A DNA stretch of 64,000 bases from Aggregatilineales bacterium (GTDB lineage: Bacteria > Chloroflexota > Anaerolineae > Aggregatilineales > Ch27). Positions 53,732 to 64,000 of this stretch are shown in pieces. The notes below the pieces were generated by a model. It was not told the DNA's origin. It searched no databases and saw only the letters and a program-made list of their open reading frames with translations. How positions within the stretch are numbered: the first letter of the stretch is position 1; each line of letters opens with the position of its first letter. The stretch lies in assembly GCA_029976025.1 (NCBI GenBank), contig JARKNX010000162.1, positions 1 through 64,000 of the forward strand. Direction: 5' to 3'. The position numbers and the translations under genes were made by a program.

Positions 53732-54556
53732 CTATTCGAATACAGAGAGATCGACGGGCTGGAAGTTCGTGATCACCATGACGTTTTCCAGCCGGTCAAA
53801 GTTATTCAGGCTGCGGACTTCGGCTTCCCTGAACAACTCCGACTCTGCCTGCCGCACACTGGTAACCTGCCCGATGATGATGCCTTCCGGGAAGTTGCCG
53901 CCCAATCCGGATGTGATGACCGTGTCGCCTTCCTGGACGCGCGTGCCCAGATCGATAAACGTCATCCGCAGCCCGCCCACCTGCCCCTGTACCGCGCCTT
54001 CCGCGCGCGAGCTCAGCAGGCGAGCGTTGACGGAGCTGACTGTGTCCGTGATAAGCGTGACTTGCGACGCATTGGCGCTCACCCGGCTGATCCGGCCCAC
54101 CAGGCCATCCTCGGTCACAACAGGCATGCCCTCCCGAAGGCCATCGCGGGTGCCGCGATTGATCTGGATGACCCGGTTGAATGCGCTGATATCCCGGCCA
54201 ATAACATCGGCGACGAGAAACTCCTCATTTTCGCGGCTGCGCGTATACTTCAGAAAGGCGGCGATCCGATCGTAGTCGCTGCGTATTTCGCGCAGCTCGA
54301 CAATCTCTGACTGGTACGCGGCCAGCGCAGCCTCCAACTCCCGGTTGCGTTGTTGAAGTGACTGCAGCTCGACAATACCCTCAGCGAAATTGCTGACCCG
54401 CGTCACAAAAGAGTTCGCCAGCCCCTGCAGGAACTGGAGCGGCGTCGCCAGAATCCCCTGCACTGGCGACAGCACGCCGCTGACGCTCAACATGATGAGC
54501 GCGACACACAGGAACACGCTGATAACGACCAGAAGCAATCGACTCGACCGTCTCAT
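53732..54556 (-). CDS. mreC: Rod shape-determining protein MreC
   Basis: 274 residues. A short cytoplasmic tail and one span (LLLVVISVFLCVALIML) are followed by a coiled coil (ELQSLQQRNRELEAALAAYQ) and the MreC beta domains (VADVIGRDISAFNRVIQINR, GLREGMPVVTEDGLVGRISR). It links MreB to the external wall-synthesis complex. A terminator-like inverted repeat lies in the 162 nt between mreB and mreC. Confidence 0.94.
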   Translation of the reverse strand: MRRSSRLLLVVISVFLCVALIMLSVSGVLSPVQGILATPLQFLQGLANSFVTRVSNFAEGIVELQSLQQRNRELEAALAAYQSEIVELREIRSDYDRIAAFLKYTRSRENEEFLVADVIGRDISAFNRVIQINRGTRDGLREGMPVVTEDGLVGRISRVSANASQVTLITDTVSSVNARLLSSRAEGAVQGQVGGLRMTFIDLGTRVQEGDTVITSGLGGNFPEGIIIGQVTSVRQAESELFREAEVRSLNNFDRLENVMVITNFQPVDLSVFE

Positions 54557-54613
54557 AGGTGTCTACCTGGAACAATTAACACTGCATCTGGCATCGTCCG
54601 GACCCTCCAGACA

Positions 54614-54665
54614 AAATAAAGGGGCGCCGATCCTGGAAGCCGTAGCCGCCAGCGCCCCCTTATTT
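54614..54665 (-). terminator. Terminator-like inverted repeat between mreB and mreC
   Basis: 14 nt arms 54614-54627 and 54652-54665 (AAATAAAGGGGCGC against GCGCCCCCTTATTT) with one mismatch and a 24 nt loop; on the minus strand the stem runs into CCTTTATTTTG. Placed inside the gene run, it should reduce mreC-and-beyond expression relative to mreB rather than end the operon. Confidence 0.7.
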
Positions 54666-54718
54666 ACTCACCCATATTGGCCCCGTCGCACCGACCTGCT
54701 CGCCATAAAGCCAGCGCG

Positions 54719-55780
54719 CTAATGCAGGGTGCTGCCCCGTTCGAGACCCACCAGCAGCCGCCGCAGATTATCGTAGTCTTCCAGAATCCGGCCCGCCCCA
54801 CGCGCTACACAGGTCATCGGATCACTGGCCAGCCAGACCCTGATATTGGTCTCCTCGGCAACCCGTTCGGTCAGCCCCTTGAGCTGGCTGCCGCCGCCTG
54901 CCATACAGATACCCGATTCCATCAGGTCGGAGACCAGTTCCGGCGGCGTCTCGTCCAGCGCCTCTTTAATGGCCTCAACAATGATGCCGACGGACCCGGC
55001 CAGCGCCTCCCGGAGTTCGATCGAGCTAATCTCAACTGCTTCTGGCAAACCCGTCACCAGGTTGCGGCCCCGCAGGGTGAGCACGCGCTCTTCCGGGAGG
55101 GAGAAGGCCGAGCCGATCTCAATCTTGGCCCGCTCGGCGGTGCGGTCGCCGATGAGCAGGTTGTACTTGTTGCGCATATACTGGACGATATCTTCGTCCA
55201 TTTCGTCGCCCGCCACCCGAATCGAGCGGCTGATCACGATGCCGCCCAGCGAAAAGACGGCTACTTCTGTTGTGCCGCCGCCAATATCCACCACCATGCT
55301 CCCGTGCGTCTCCATGATCGGCAGCCCGGCGCCAATTGCCGCGGCAACCGGCTCTTCGATCAGGAAGGCCTCACGCGCGCCCGCGTTCACGGTCGCATCA
55401 TACACGGCCCGCTTTTCGACTTCCGTCACTCCGCTGGGGATGCCCACAACCACCCGGGGGCGCGGAATCGGCACCCAGGTCTGTTCATGGGCTTTGCGAA
55501 TAAAGTAGCCCAGCATCGCCTCAGTGATATCGAATTCGCTGATCACGCCATCGCGCAGCGGGCGAATTGCCAGAATGTTTGCGGGGGTCTTGCCAACCAT
55601 TTCTTTGGCTTCTGTGCCAATGGCCAGCGGGCGCCGCGTCTTCTTCTCCACGGCGACATAGGACGGCTCGTTAATCACGACGCCCTTACCTCGAACACTT
55701 ACCAGTGTGTTGGCTGTGCCCAGGTCAATACCTACGTCAAGCGAGAACAGACCCAGCAGCCAATCTAATGGACTTAGCAC
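54719..55780 (-). CDS. mreB: Rod shape-determining actin homologue MreB
   Basis: 353 residues. Phosphate-1 motif LDVGIDLGTANTLV, phosphate-2 MVVDIGGGTTEVAVFSLGG, and the adenosine motif CMAGGGSQLKGL. It forms membrane-associated filaments guiding wall synthesis. The start is GTG at 55780, with GAGG 5 nt ahead; in-frame ATGs at 55813/55810 add 10-11 unconserved residues. First gene of the morphogenesis run. Confidence 0.96.
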   Translation of the reverse strand: MLSPLDWLLGLFSLDVGIDLGTANTLVSVRGKGVVINEPSYVAVEKKTRRPLAIGTEAKEMVGKTPANILAIRPLRDGVISEFDITEAMLGYFIRKAHEQTWVPIPRPRVVVGIPSGVTEVEKRAVYDATVNAGAREAFLIEEPVAAAIGAGLPIMETHGSMVVDIGGGTTEVAVFSLGGIVISRSIRVAGDEMDEDIVQYMRNKYNLLIGDRTAERAKIEIGSAFSLPEERVLTLRGRNLVTGLPEAVEISSIELREALAGSVGIIVEAIKEALDETPPELVSDLMESGICMAGGGSQLKGLTERVAEETNIRVWLASDPMTCVARGAGRILEDYDNLRRLLVGLERGSTLH

Positions 55781-55827
55781 AGTTGCCTCAGTCTCCCAGC
55801 GGACCGCCATCAAAGACGCGACGGAGG

Positions 55828-55854
55828 ATTATAGCATATCGCCCGTTCTGTCCA
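55828..55854 (-). promoter_or_regulatory. Extended -10 promoter of mreB
   Basis: On the minus strand TGC-TATAAT (TATAAT 55828-55833) with TGGACA at 55849-55854, spacer 15 nt. Start near 55821, ~40 nt before mreB. Confidence 0.55.
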
Positions 55855-55938
55855 GGCTATCCCGCTTTAGTTTATCCACCTTTTCGTTTTGGACAAAGAC
55901 GCTGCCCGGGCGCGGCCAACTGGCATATACTGAGAGTC

Positions 55939-57423
55939 ATGGACCTTTATGAGCACTTTTTACAGGATATCCGCCGGTTCTCGCTGCTTCCGTACCTGGC
56001 CGGGCAGCATGTGCTGGTGGCGGTATCAGGAGGGGCAGACTCGCTTTGCCTGCTGCATTTGCTGCGGCGCGCGGCTCCTGCCTTGGAACTCGCGCTGACC
56101 GTCGCCACCCTCGATCACGGCCTGCGAGGGGACGCCGGGCGGGCGGATGCCGACTACGTGGAAGCACTCGCGCGTGAATGGAGCCTGCCCGTATATCGGG
56201 GCACAGAGGATGTCCCTTCGCTGGTCGTCCGGCATCGCATCGGCGTCGAAGCGGCGGCGCGGCTGGCGCGATACACCTTCCTGGCCGCTGCGGCCCGCCG
56301 GGCGGGCAGCAGCGTGATTGCCCTCGGCCATCAGGCCAGCGATCAGGCGGAGACGATCCTGCTGCATCTGATACGGGGCAGCGGCCTGGGAGGTCTGCGT
56401 GGAATGCAGCCCAGCGCAGCGCTTGACGCCAGCTATCTCCTGCCAGGCTCCGGACCAATCGGAGAGATCACCCTGATCCGTCCCCTGCTCGGTATATCAC
56501 GCGCAGCTATAGATCGCTACTGCGCTGAACAGGGTCTGCACCCGCGAGAAGATGCTACTAACATTGATCAACACTTCTTGCGGAACCGGATTCGACACGA
56601 AGTGCTTCCCCTCCTGGAGGAGATTAACCCCGGTATCAGCCGGATACTTGTGCGTATGGCTGGCCTGATTGTTGATGACTATGCGAAGCTGGAAGAGATC
56701 GCCGAGGAGAACTGGTCCTCGCTGCTGCAGGAGCAAACGGAACAGCGGATCATTCTCGACATCGAGCGCTTTCGACGGGCATCCCTGTCATCCGGCATCC
56801 GCCGGCTGGTGCTGCGGCAGGCTTTCCATAGGCTTTCGCCCGCCGGGCAGGAGGCCGGGTTTCAGACTATCGAGAACGCCCTGACGGTTGCCCTCAATGG
56901 CCCGACCGGGGCCAGCGCCTCTTTGCCAGGCGGCGTCATCCTGCGTATCGCCTATAACGCACTTATTCTGGAAAGCGGCCCACCGCCCCCGCCATCCGGC
57001 CCGACGATGGAAAGCGACCAGGTTCTTCCGGTCCGCGTCCCCGGAGTCACCGCCCTGCCCTCCGGCGAATGGGCAGTCGTCACCCGCTGGCTGCCCCCGG
57101 GAGCCGATGCCGCCGCCTTTCGCCAGCTCCCGTATACCGCCACGCTGGCCATCCCGCCTGATGCCACCCTTACACTTCGCACCCGACGGCCTGGCGACCG
57201 TATCCAGCCGCTGGGCATGGAAGGGCGCCATCAATCCCTTAAGAAGCTCCTGATCAACCTGAAGATTCCTTCTCGCCGCCGCGATCGCCTGCCCCTGCTG
57301 CTGGTGAACGATACAATCGCCTGGATCGCCACAGATACGGAAAGCCGCATCGCCGCGCCGTATGCCCTGACTGATCAGGACGCGCCAGTTTTGCTTGTGC
57401 AGTGGGTGCCGCAGCACCTGTGA
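55939..57423 (+). CDS. tilS: tRNA(Ile)-lysidine synthase TilS
   Basis: 494 residues. PP-loop ATPase motif VAVSGGADSLCLLHLL (residues 27-42), LDHGLRGDAGRADADYVEAL, and GHQASDQAETILLHLIRGS of the TilS core, followed by TilS N- and C-terminal substrate-binding parts (PGDRIQPLGMEGRHQSLKKL). It makes lysidine at C34 of tRNA-Ile2. ATG 55939 starts the conserved region; the frame open back to 55705 overlaps mreB antisense and is not coding. TATACT lies 7 nt ahead of the ATG. Confidence 0.94.
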   Translation: MDLYEHFLQDIRRFSLLPYLAGQHVLVAVSGGADSLCLLHLLRRAAPALELALTVATLDHGLRGDAGRADADYVEALAREWSLPVYRGTEDVPSLVVRHRIGVEAAARLARYTFLAAAARRAGSSVIALGHQASDQAETILLHLIRGSGLGGLRGMQPSAALDASYLLPGSGPIGEITLIRPLLGISRAAIDRYCAEQGLHPREDATNIDQHFLRNRIRHEVLPLLEEINPGISRILVRMAGLIVDDYAKLEEIAEENWSSLLQEQTEQRIILDIERFRRASLSSGIRRLVLRQAFHRLSPAGQEAGFQTIENALTVALNGPTGASASLPGGVILRIAYNALILESGPPPPPSGPTMESDQVLPVRVPGVTALPSGEWAVVTRWLPPGADAAAFRQLPYTATLAIPPDATLTLRTRRPGDRIQPLGMEGRHQSLKKLLINLKIPSRRRDRLPLLLVNDTIAWIATDTESRIAAPYALTDQDAPVLLVQWVPQHL

Positions 57424-57521
57424 TGCGGCTGCAGAACCGGGGGGCTTATTCACGATAAGGGCTTTGCCATACAATAGCTAATTTGCATTTGCAGAAACAA
57501 TGAAGTAAAGTTAAGGTAGTC

Positions 57522-57551
57522 TTGACAAACGCACGACTAGAGATAGACAAT
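57522..57551 (+). promoter_or_regulatory. Candidate promoter of the response regulator gene
   Basis: TTGACA (57522-57527), 18 nt spacer, GACAAT (57546-57551), only 8 nt before the ATG. If used, the transcript would begin at or a few bases from the start codon. Confidence 0.4.
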
Positions 57552-57559
57552 GGTGGCCG

Positions 57560-58429
57560 ATGAGTACAAATCCTCCAACAGCTCATATTCTTGTGGTTGA
57601 TGATGAAAGCGCCATCCGCTATTCGATCACCAAAACTCTCCAGCGGGTAGGCTACCAGGTTGAGTCAGCAGCAAGCGGCGAGGAAGCGCTGGATATGCTG
57701 TCTCAACAGCCGTACGATGTTGTCCTGACGGACATCCGCATGCCGGGTATCAGTGGCGTTGAACTGCTGGCGCGCATCAAAGAAGAGTCTCCAGACGCCA
57801 TCGTGATCCTCCTCACCGGGTACGCCAGCCTGGATACCGCCGTCGAGAGCCTGCGGCTTGGCGCCCACGATTATCTGATCAAGCCGAGTTCGAGCCAGGA
57901 TATCCGCGACAGCGTCTCCCGCGGCATCGAGCGCGCCCAGAACCTCAAGCGCCGCCGCGCCCTGCTGGATGCTATCCAGAATAACGTGGCCGAGCTGGCT
58001 GACGTGTCGGACACCCAGAGTCGCATGCTGGCGATGATGCCAGGCGCAGCGGCGCCCGGCAGCGCTCCGGCTGCGCAGCCCGCACCCGCCACACCCATCG
58101 CAACCCCGATCAACACGATGATTCTTGGCCCGTTGACTATTTTCCCGGGGCGTTATCAGATTGCCGTTGGCGAACAGCCCATTGATCTGACTCCGACGGA
58201 GTTCGATCTCTTGCTCTATCTGGCCGTGCATCGCGGCCGCGTGGTGCCCTGCCATGAGCTGGTGCGCGAAGTGCGCGGGTACTCTATCGACGAGCCTGAA
58301 GCGCGTGAGGTTATCCGCCCGCATATCAGCAATCTGCGCCGTAAGCTCAAGCAGGCTGGCCAGAATCCTAACCTGATCGTCAACGTGCGCGGTATTGGCT
58401 ACAGGTTAGCCGATCTGCCACCCGCTTAG
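57560..58429 (+). CDS. Response regulator, receiver plus winged-helix DNA-binding domain
   Basis: 289 residues. Receiver domain ~8-125 with VVDDE, phosphoacceptor Asp58 in VVLTDIRMPG, and LIKPSS. A ~60-residue linker rich in Ala and Pro (~168-190) leads to an OmpR/PhoB-type winged helix (~190-285: LTPTEFDLLLYLAVHRGRVV, REVIRPHISNLRRKLKQAG, NVRGIGYRL). A DNA-binding regulator with no kinase adjacent. It is followed by the glucosaminidase gene with a 7 nt gap, so the two are co-transcribed and it may regulate wall recycling genes. Confidence 0.92.
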   Translation: MSTNPPTAHILVVDDESAIRYSITKTLQRVGYQVESAASGEEALDMLSQQPYDVVLTDIRMPGISGVELLARIKEESPDAIVILLTGYASLDTAVESLRLGAHDYLIKPSSSQDIRDSVSRGIERAQNLKRRRALLDAIQNNVAELADVSDTQSRMLAMMPGAAAPGSAPAAQPAPATPIATPINTMILGPLTIFPGRYQIAVGEQPIDLTPTEFDLLLYLAVHRGRVVPCHELVREVRGYSIDEPEAREVIRPHISNLRRKLKQAGQNPNLIVNVRGIGYRLADLPPA

Positions 58430-58436
58430 GAGGGTC

Positions 58437-60176
58437 ATGCGCTCTCGCAATTACAAGCGCCACCTGGCTGCGCTGGGTGGTGTTTTTGTGATACTCCTGG
58501 CACTGGCGAGGCCCATGCTACCGGCTGCAGCGTCCCCCCCTTCGCAGAATTCAGGAGAACAGATTGAGGCAATTCTGGCCGCGCTGTCGCTGCACCAGAA
58601 GGTTGCCCAGATGTTTCTGGTCAGCATCTGGGGGCAGACACTGCCTCTTGACGGCCAAAAGCTCCTCATGGAATACCAGCCCGGCGGGGTCATCCTGTTC
58701 GACTACAATACCGGCCCACCGGAACAGGTGACCGCGCTCACCAACGCTATGCAAAACGCGATCCTGGCCGGCGGCGGGGTAATCCCGGCCTGGATCGCCA
58801 TTGACGAAGAGGGGGGGACCGTCTCGCGTCTCTCCGATCCTGACGCCTACACCCGCTTCCCCGTGCCCATGGCAATCGCGGCAACCGATAATCCGGACTA
58901 CGCCCGGGCGATCGGAGCTGCCATGGCCGAGGAGCTGCGGGCGGTAGGCATCACCATGAACCTCGCCCCGGTCGCCGATGTAGAGACCAACCCGGATAAC
59001 CCGGTCATTCACCGCCGTTCTTTTGGCTCGGACCCTGAACAGGTTGGCGCGATGGTCGCCGCCACGATCGATGGGTTGCAAAGCGGCGGCGTCATGGCAA
59101 CCGCCAAACACTTCCCGGGTCACGGCGAAACTGGCGAGGACTCGCATGTCACCCTCCCGGTCGTGGAGGCTGACCGCGCTCGACTGGAGGCTGTCGAGCT
59201 GGCCCCTTTCCGGGCGGCGATCGCAGCCGGCGCCGGGGCTATCCTGGCCGCCCATATCTGGTATCCGGCTCTCGAGCCGGCGCCGGACACCCCGGCCAGC
59301 CTGTCCCCGGCCGTTTTGAGCGATCTCCTGCGCCAGGAAATGAGCTATGACGGCCTGATCATGACTGACGCCCTCGACATGGACGCTATCGATACCCGGT
59401 ACGATCTTTCCACCGCTGCTATCCTGGCGGTTCAGGCCGGGGCCGATCTGATCGCGCCGGGGCCGCATGTCGGGCTGGAGGCGCAGCAGGCGGCGATCGA
59501 AGCGGTCATAGCCGCTGTAGAGGACGGCACGATCGCCCCGGAGCGCATTGACGATTCGGTGCGTCGTATACTGCGCCAGAAAGCCGCTTTCAATATCCTG
59601 GATTGGGCGCCGCTCGATCCGGCGAACGCCCGCGAGCGGGTCAACCGGGCCGCGCACGAAGCGCTGGTAGCCGACGTGCTGGCGGCGGCGGTCACGCTCG
59701 TCTACGACCGGACCGGGCGTATCCCTTTCGGCCCCGAGGACCGCGTCGCCCTGATCTACCCGGCTACCATGCCCGGCATCTTGCAGAGTTGCCGCGACCG
59801 GCATGCCAATCTGTGGCCGGTTGGCGTCTCAGCAGGCCCCACGGATGAAGAACGCGCCTGGGCCATCAGCGCCGTCCTGGGCAGCGATATTGCCGTCGTC
59901 CTCAGCATGGATGCGGCCCAGAACCCGCCGCTGCGACAACTGATTCAGGCCCTGCCCCCCGAAAAGACGCTGGTCGTAGCTATGCGCTCGCCCTATGACT
60001 GGCAGGTATTCCCGGACATCGCCGGTTATCTGGCGAGTTACAGCCCCCTCCCCCCGGTTATCCCGGCGATCTGCAACGCTCTGTTCGGGCGGCAGGCGCT
60101 CACCGGGAGGCTTCCAGTCACTCTGTCCTCCGACTTACCGGCGGGAACCGGCATCCAGCACCCCATTTCGCAGTGA
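58437..60176 (+). CDS. Exported GH3 beta-N-acetylhexosaminidase (NagZ-type)
   Basis: 579 residues. A signal peptide or N-terminal anchor (residues 1-~32) precedes a GH3 catalytic barrel: AIDEEGGTVSRL, KHFPGHGETGEDSH (224-237, the NagZ His/Asp acid-base loop) and MTDALDMDAI (309-318, nucleophile Asp311). A C-terminal alpha-beta domain (~390-579) follows, as in the two-domain Bacillus NagZ. It removes GlcNAc from muropeptides, probably outside the cell because of the signal. GGAGGG lies just ahead of the ATG; it is coupled to the response regulator. Confidence 0.9.
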   Translation: MRSRNYKRHLAALGGVFVILLALARPMLPAAASPPSQNSGEQIEAILAALSLHQKVAQMFLVSIWGQTLPLDGQKLLMEYQPGGVILFDYNTGPPEQVTALTNAMQNAILAGGGVIPAWIAIDEEGGTVSRLSDPDAYTRFPVPMAIAATDNPDYARAIGAAMAEELRAVGITMNLAPVADVETNPDNPVIHRRSFGSDPEQVGAMVAATIDGLQSGGVMATAKHFPGHGETGEDSHVTLPVVEADRARLEAVELAPFRAAIAAGAGAILAAHIWYPALEPAPDTPASLSPAVLSDLLRQEMSYDGLIMTDALDMDAIDTRYDLSTAAILAVQAGADLIAPGPHVGLEAQQAAIEAVIAAVEDGTIAPERIDDSVRRILRQKAAFNILDWAPLDPANARERVNRAAHEALVADVLAAAVTLVYDRTGRIPFGPEDRVALIYPATMPGILQSCRDRHANLWPVGVSAGPTDEERAWAISAVLGSDIAVVLSMDAAQNPPLRQLIQALPPEKTLVVAMRSPYDWQVFPDIAGYLASYSPLPPVIPAICNALFGRQALTGRLPVTLSSDLPAGTGIQHPISQ

Positions 60177-60181
60177 GTCTG

Positions 60182-60190
60182 TGCTATACT
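60182..60190 (+). promoter_or_regulatory. Extended -10 element upstream of the Clp gene
   Basis: TGC-TATACT (TATACT 60185-60190), 84 nt before the Clp ATG and just after the glucosaminidase stop. No convincing -35 is seen, so support rests on the extended -10 alone. Confidence 0.35.
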
Positions 60191-60274
60191 CAACAACGCG
60201 ATGGTCCGTCCTGACCACTGCTGAACTATGCCGTGTACAGCATCAGAGTTGTCCGAAAGCCGGTGAGGAAGCTG

Positions 60275-62542
<2,268 letters not shown>

Positions 62543-62593
62543 ACTGCCCGTAAGCAGCAGCTTTGGCCCGGACAACAGAAAGAGTCCTTATTG

Positions 62594-64000
62594 ATGGCCG
62601 ATCTGATCGAATTTGGCACCGATGGTATACGCGGCATCGCCGGCGAATACCCGCTTTCGCCCGAAGTAATTCTGGCGATTGGCCGGGCCATTGGCGGCTG
62701 GCTGCGCAGCACGGAGCGCGCCCGGGCCGTGCTGATTGGCCGGGATACGCGCCCCAGCGGCCCTTACATCACCCACGCCCTCCTGGCCGGGCTGACTGCC
62801 GAAGGCATCGCAGTTGACGATGTCGGCGTGATGACCACGCCGGGCGTCGCCCATCTGACGCGCCGGCTGGGGTATAGCCTGGGCATCGTCATCTCCGCCA
62901 GTCACAACCCGGCTGACCAGAACGGTATCAAGCTGGTTGCTGGCGACGGGTTCAAGCTCAGCGACGAAGATGAAGAGGTCATCGAAAAGCTCATCGCTGA
63001 ACGGCTGGTTACTCATCTGCCATCGGAGCATTTCGGGCCGGCGCGCCAGACAGCGGCCTACGCCGAACACTATCTCCAGCATCTGGCGGCGGGCCTGCCT
63101 CCGGGCGCGCTGAAAGGGCTGCACGTTGTCCTCGACTGCGCGAACGGCGCGTCGTACGCCCTGGCCCCGGAAGTATTCGCCCGGCAGGGGGCCACCGTGA
63201 CCGCCCTGGGGACCAGCCCGACCGGCGCCAACATCAACGTACGGAGCGGCAGCGAACATGTCCGGCGGCACCGGGACATCCTCAAAGCAGCGCTGGAAGC
63301 CAACGACGCTCATATCGGCATCGCTTTCGACGGGGATGCTGACCGCGTGGTATTCCTGACCCGGAGCGGTGTGCTGATCGACGGCGACCATATCATGGGC
63401 TTGCTGGCTTCGCATCTACAGGCGCAAGGTCGGTTAGCAGCTAATACCGTTGTGGCGACCACGATGAGCAACAGCGGGCTGGCGTACTACCTCAGCCAGC
63501 GCGGCATCACCCTGGAACGGACTAAAGTGGGCGATCGCTATGTAATGGCCCGTATGCGCGAGGGCGGCTTTTGCCTCGGCGGGGAGCAGGCCGGCCATAT
63601 CATCCTGCTTGATGCGGAACACACCGCCGGCGATGGCCTCTATATCAGCTTGCAGGTTGCGGCACTGGTCGCTCGCCAGCTCGACTTGCTGGAGACTATC
63701 GCCCGCGACCTGCCCAAATTCCCCCAGGTGATCGCTTCCGCCCATCTGGATCGCCGCATCCCGCTCGAATCGATTCCCGCCCTTCAGCCGCTGATCGATG
63801 AGACGCTGGCGGCGTTCGATAATCAGGGGCGTGTGGATATGCGCTACAGCGGGACGGAGCCGAATCTGATGCGCGCTATGGTCGAAGGCGGCCTGGCATC
63901 TTCCATGGAGGATGTCATCCGCCGGGCGCTGGTCCTGTGCGGCATCGTCGCCGAAGCCAGTCAGACCGCGGCTCCTCACATCGATATGGTGGACTGTGCT
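62594..64000 (+). CDS. glmM: Phosphoglucosamine mutase / phosphomannomutase family (3' end outside window)
   Basis: 469 residues visible with no stop before the edge. Alpha-D-phosphohexomutase motifs: FGTDGIRGIAGEYPLSPE near the start, catalytic Ser loop ISASHNPADQNGIKLV, metal loop FDGDADRVVF, sugar-binding GGEQAGHI and phosphate-binding RYSGTEPNLMR. GlmM converts GlcN-6-P to GlcN-1-P for UDP-GlcNAc, feeding peptidoglycan. GlmM is preferred over phosphomannomutase from the GTDGIRG start and GEQAGHI, but substrate is not certain. ~30 residues beyond the usual C-terminus are already visible. It begins 51 nt after the Clp gene. Confidence 0.88.
   Translation, partial: MADLIEFGTDGIRGIAGEYPLSPEVILAIGRAIGGWLRSTERARAVLIGRDTRPSGPYITHALLAGLTAEGIAVDDVGVMTTPGVAHLTRRLGYSLGIVISASHNPADQNGIKLVAGDGFKLSDEDEEVIEKLIAERLVTHLPSEHFGPARQTAAYAEHYLQHLAAGLPPGALKGLHVVLDCANGASYALAPEVFARQGATVTALGTSPTGANINVRSGSEHVRRHRDILKAALEANDAHIGIAFDGDADRVVFLTRSGVLIDGDHIMGLLASHLQAQGRLAANTVVATTMSNSGLAYYLSQRGITLERTKVGDRYVMARMREGGFCLGGEQAGHIILLDAEHTAGDGLYISLQVAALVARQLDLLETIARDLPKFPQVIASAHLDRRIPLESIPALQPLIDETLAAFDNQGRVDMRYSGTEPNLMRAMVEGGLASSMEDVIRRALVLCGIVAEASQTAAPHIDMVDCA

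Noticed and set aside
58551-59804. Minus-strand open frame (417 codons) opposite the glucosaminidase
   Set aside because: Arg/Gly/Asp-rich shadow with no recognisable domain; the plus-strand GH3 motifs are decisive.

Overview
The window reads as a GC-rich chromosomal segment of a Chloroflexota bacterium, probably from the Anaerolineae or a related class. The main clue is a block of very large multi-membrane proteins of the DUF2298 / chlor_Arch_YYY and TIGR03663 (Agl23-like) types, families known mainly from Chloroflexi and Archaea. Other chromosomal hallmarks are a nusA-infB operon, an mre-min-rodA shape cluster and several aminoacyl-tRNA synthetases. I see no phage genes, insertion sequences or CRISPR arrays. 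Assignments are from reading motifs; no search was run.

Layout. 1-6907 (minus): nusA-ylxR-infB-rbfA-nrnA-truB-ribF, with no rimP ahead of nusA. A strong promoter and a terminator-like hairpin lie in the nusA leader. 7102-8832: proS, also with a terminator hairpin in its leader. 9065-10264 (plus): a radical SAM protein. 10334-31263 (minus): ten tightly spaced genes forming a ~21 kb envelope glycosylation locus: flippase-like protein, GT4 glycosyltransferase, SAM methyltransferase, GT39-like protein, a 1764-residue GT39/DUF2298 fusion, a stand-alone DUF2298 protein, a GT-C protein, an ECF sigma factor, its zinc-type anti-sigma factor, and an Agl23-like protein with an NHL propeller. 31480-44042: tRNA-Gly, a GltD-like flavoprotein, an L,D-transpeptidase, a small lipoprotein, menA, a CinA/NMNAT fusion, ribosomal protein L25 behind a 690 nt gene-free stretch, trmI, a receiver protein, a lytic transglycosylase lipoprotein and a Flp-type pilin with an Ig-like tail.

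44148-47543 (minus): gltX, tRNA-Gln and glnS in a row, with a palindromic terminator between the tRNA and glnS. 47663-55780 (minus): mreB-mreC-mreD-mrdA(PBP2)-minC-minD-minE-rodA, joining cell elongation and division-site selection in one run. 55939-64000 (plus): tilS, then a response regulator followed by a secreted NagZ-type glucosaminidase, then an unusual two-AAA Clp ATPase whose first ATPase module has lost its key residues, then glmM, cut by the window edge.

How it fits together: much of the window serves the envelope (rod-shape machinery, peptidoglycan synthesis and turnover by GlmM, PBP2, RodA, LDT, SLT and NagZ, and surface glycosylation), set beside transcription/translation genes. 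The most unusual parts are the archaeal-like glycosylation locus with its built-in ECF switch, the pseudo-ATPase Clp protein, the CinA-NMNAT fusion, and promoters placed so close to start codons that some mRNAs are probably leaderless.
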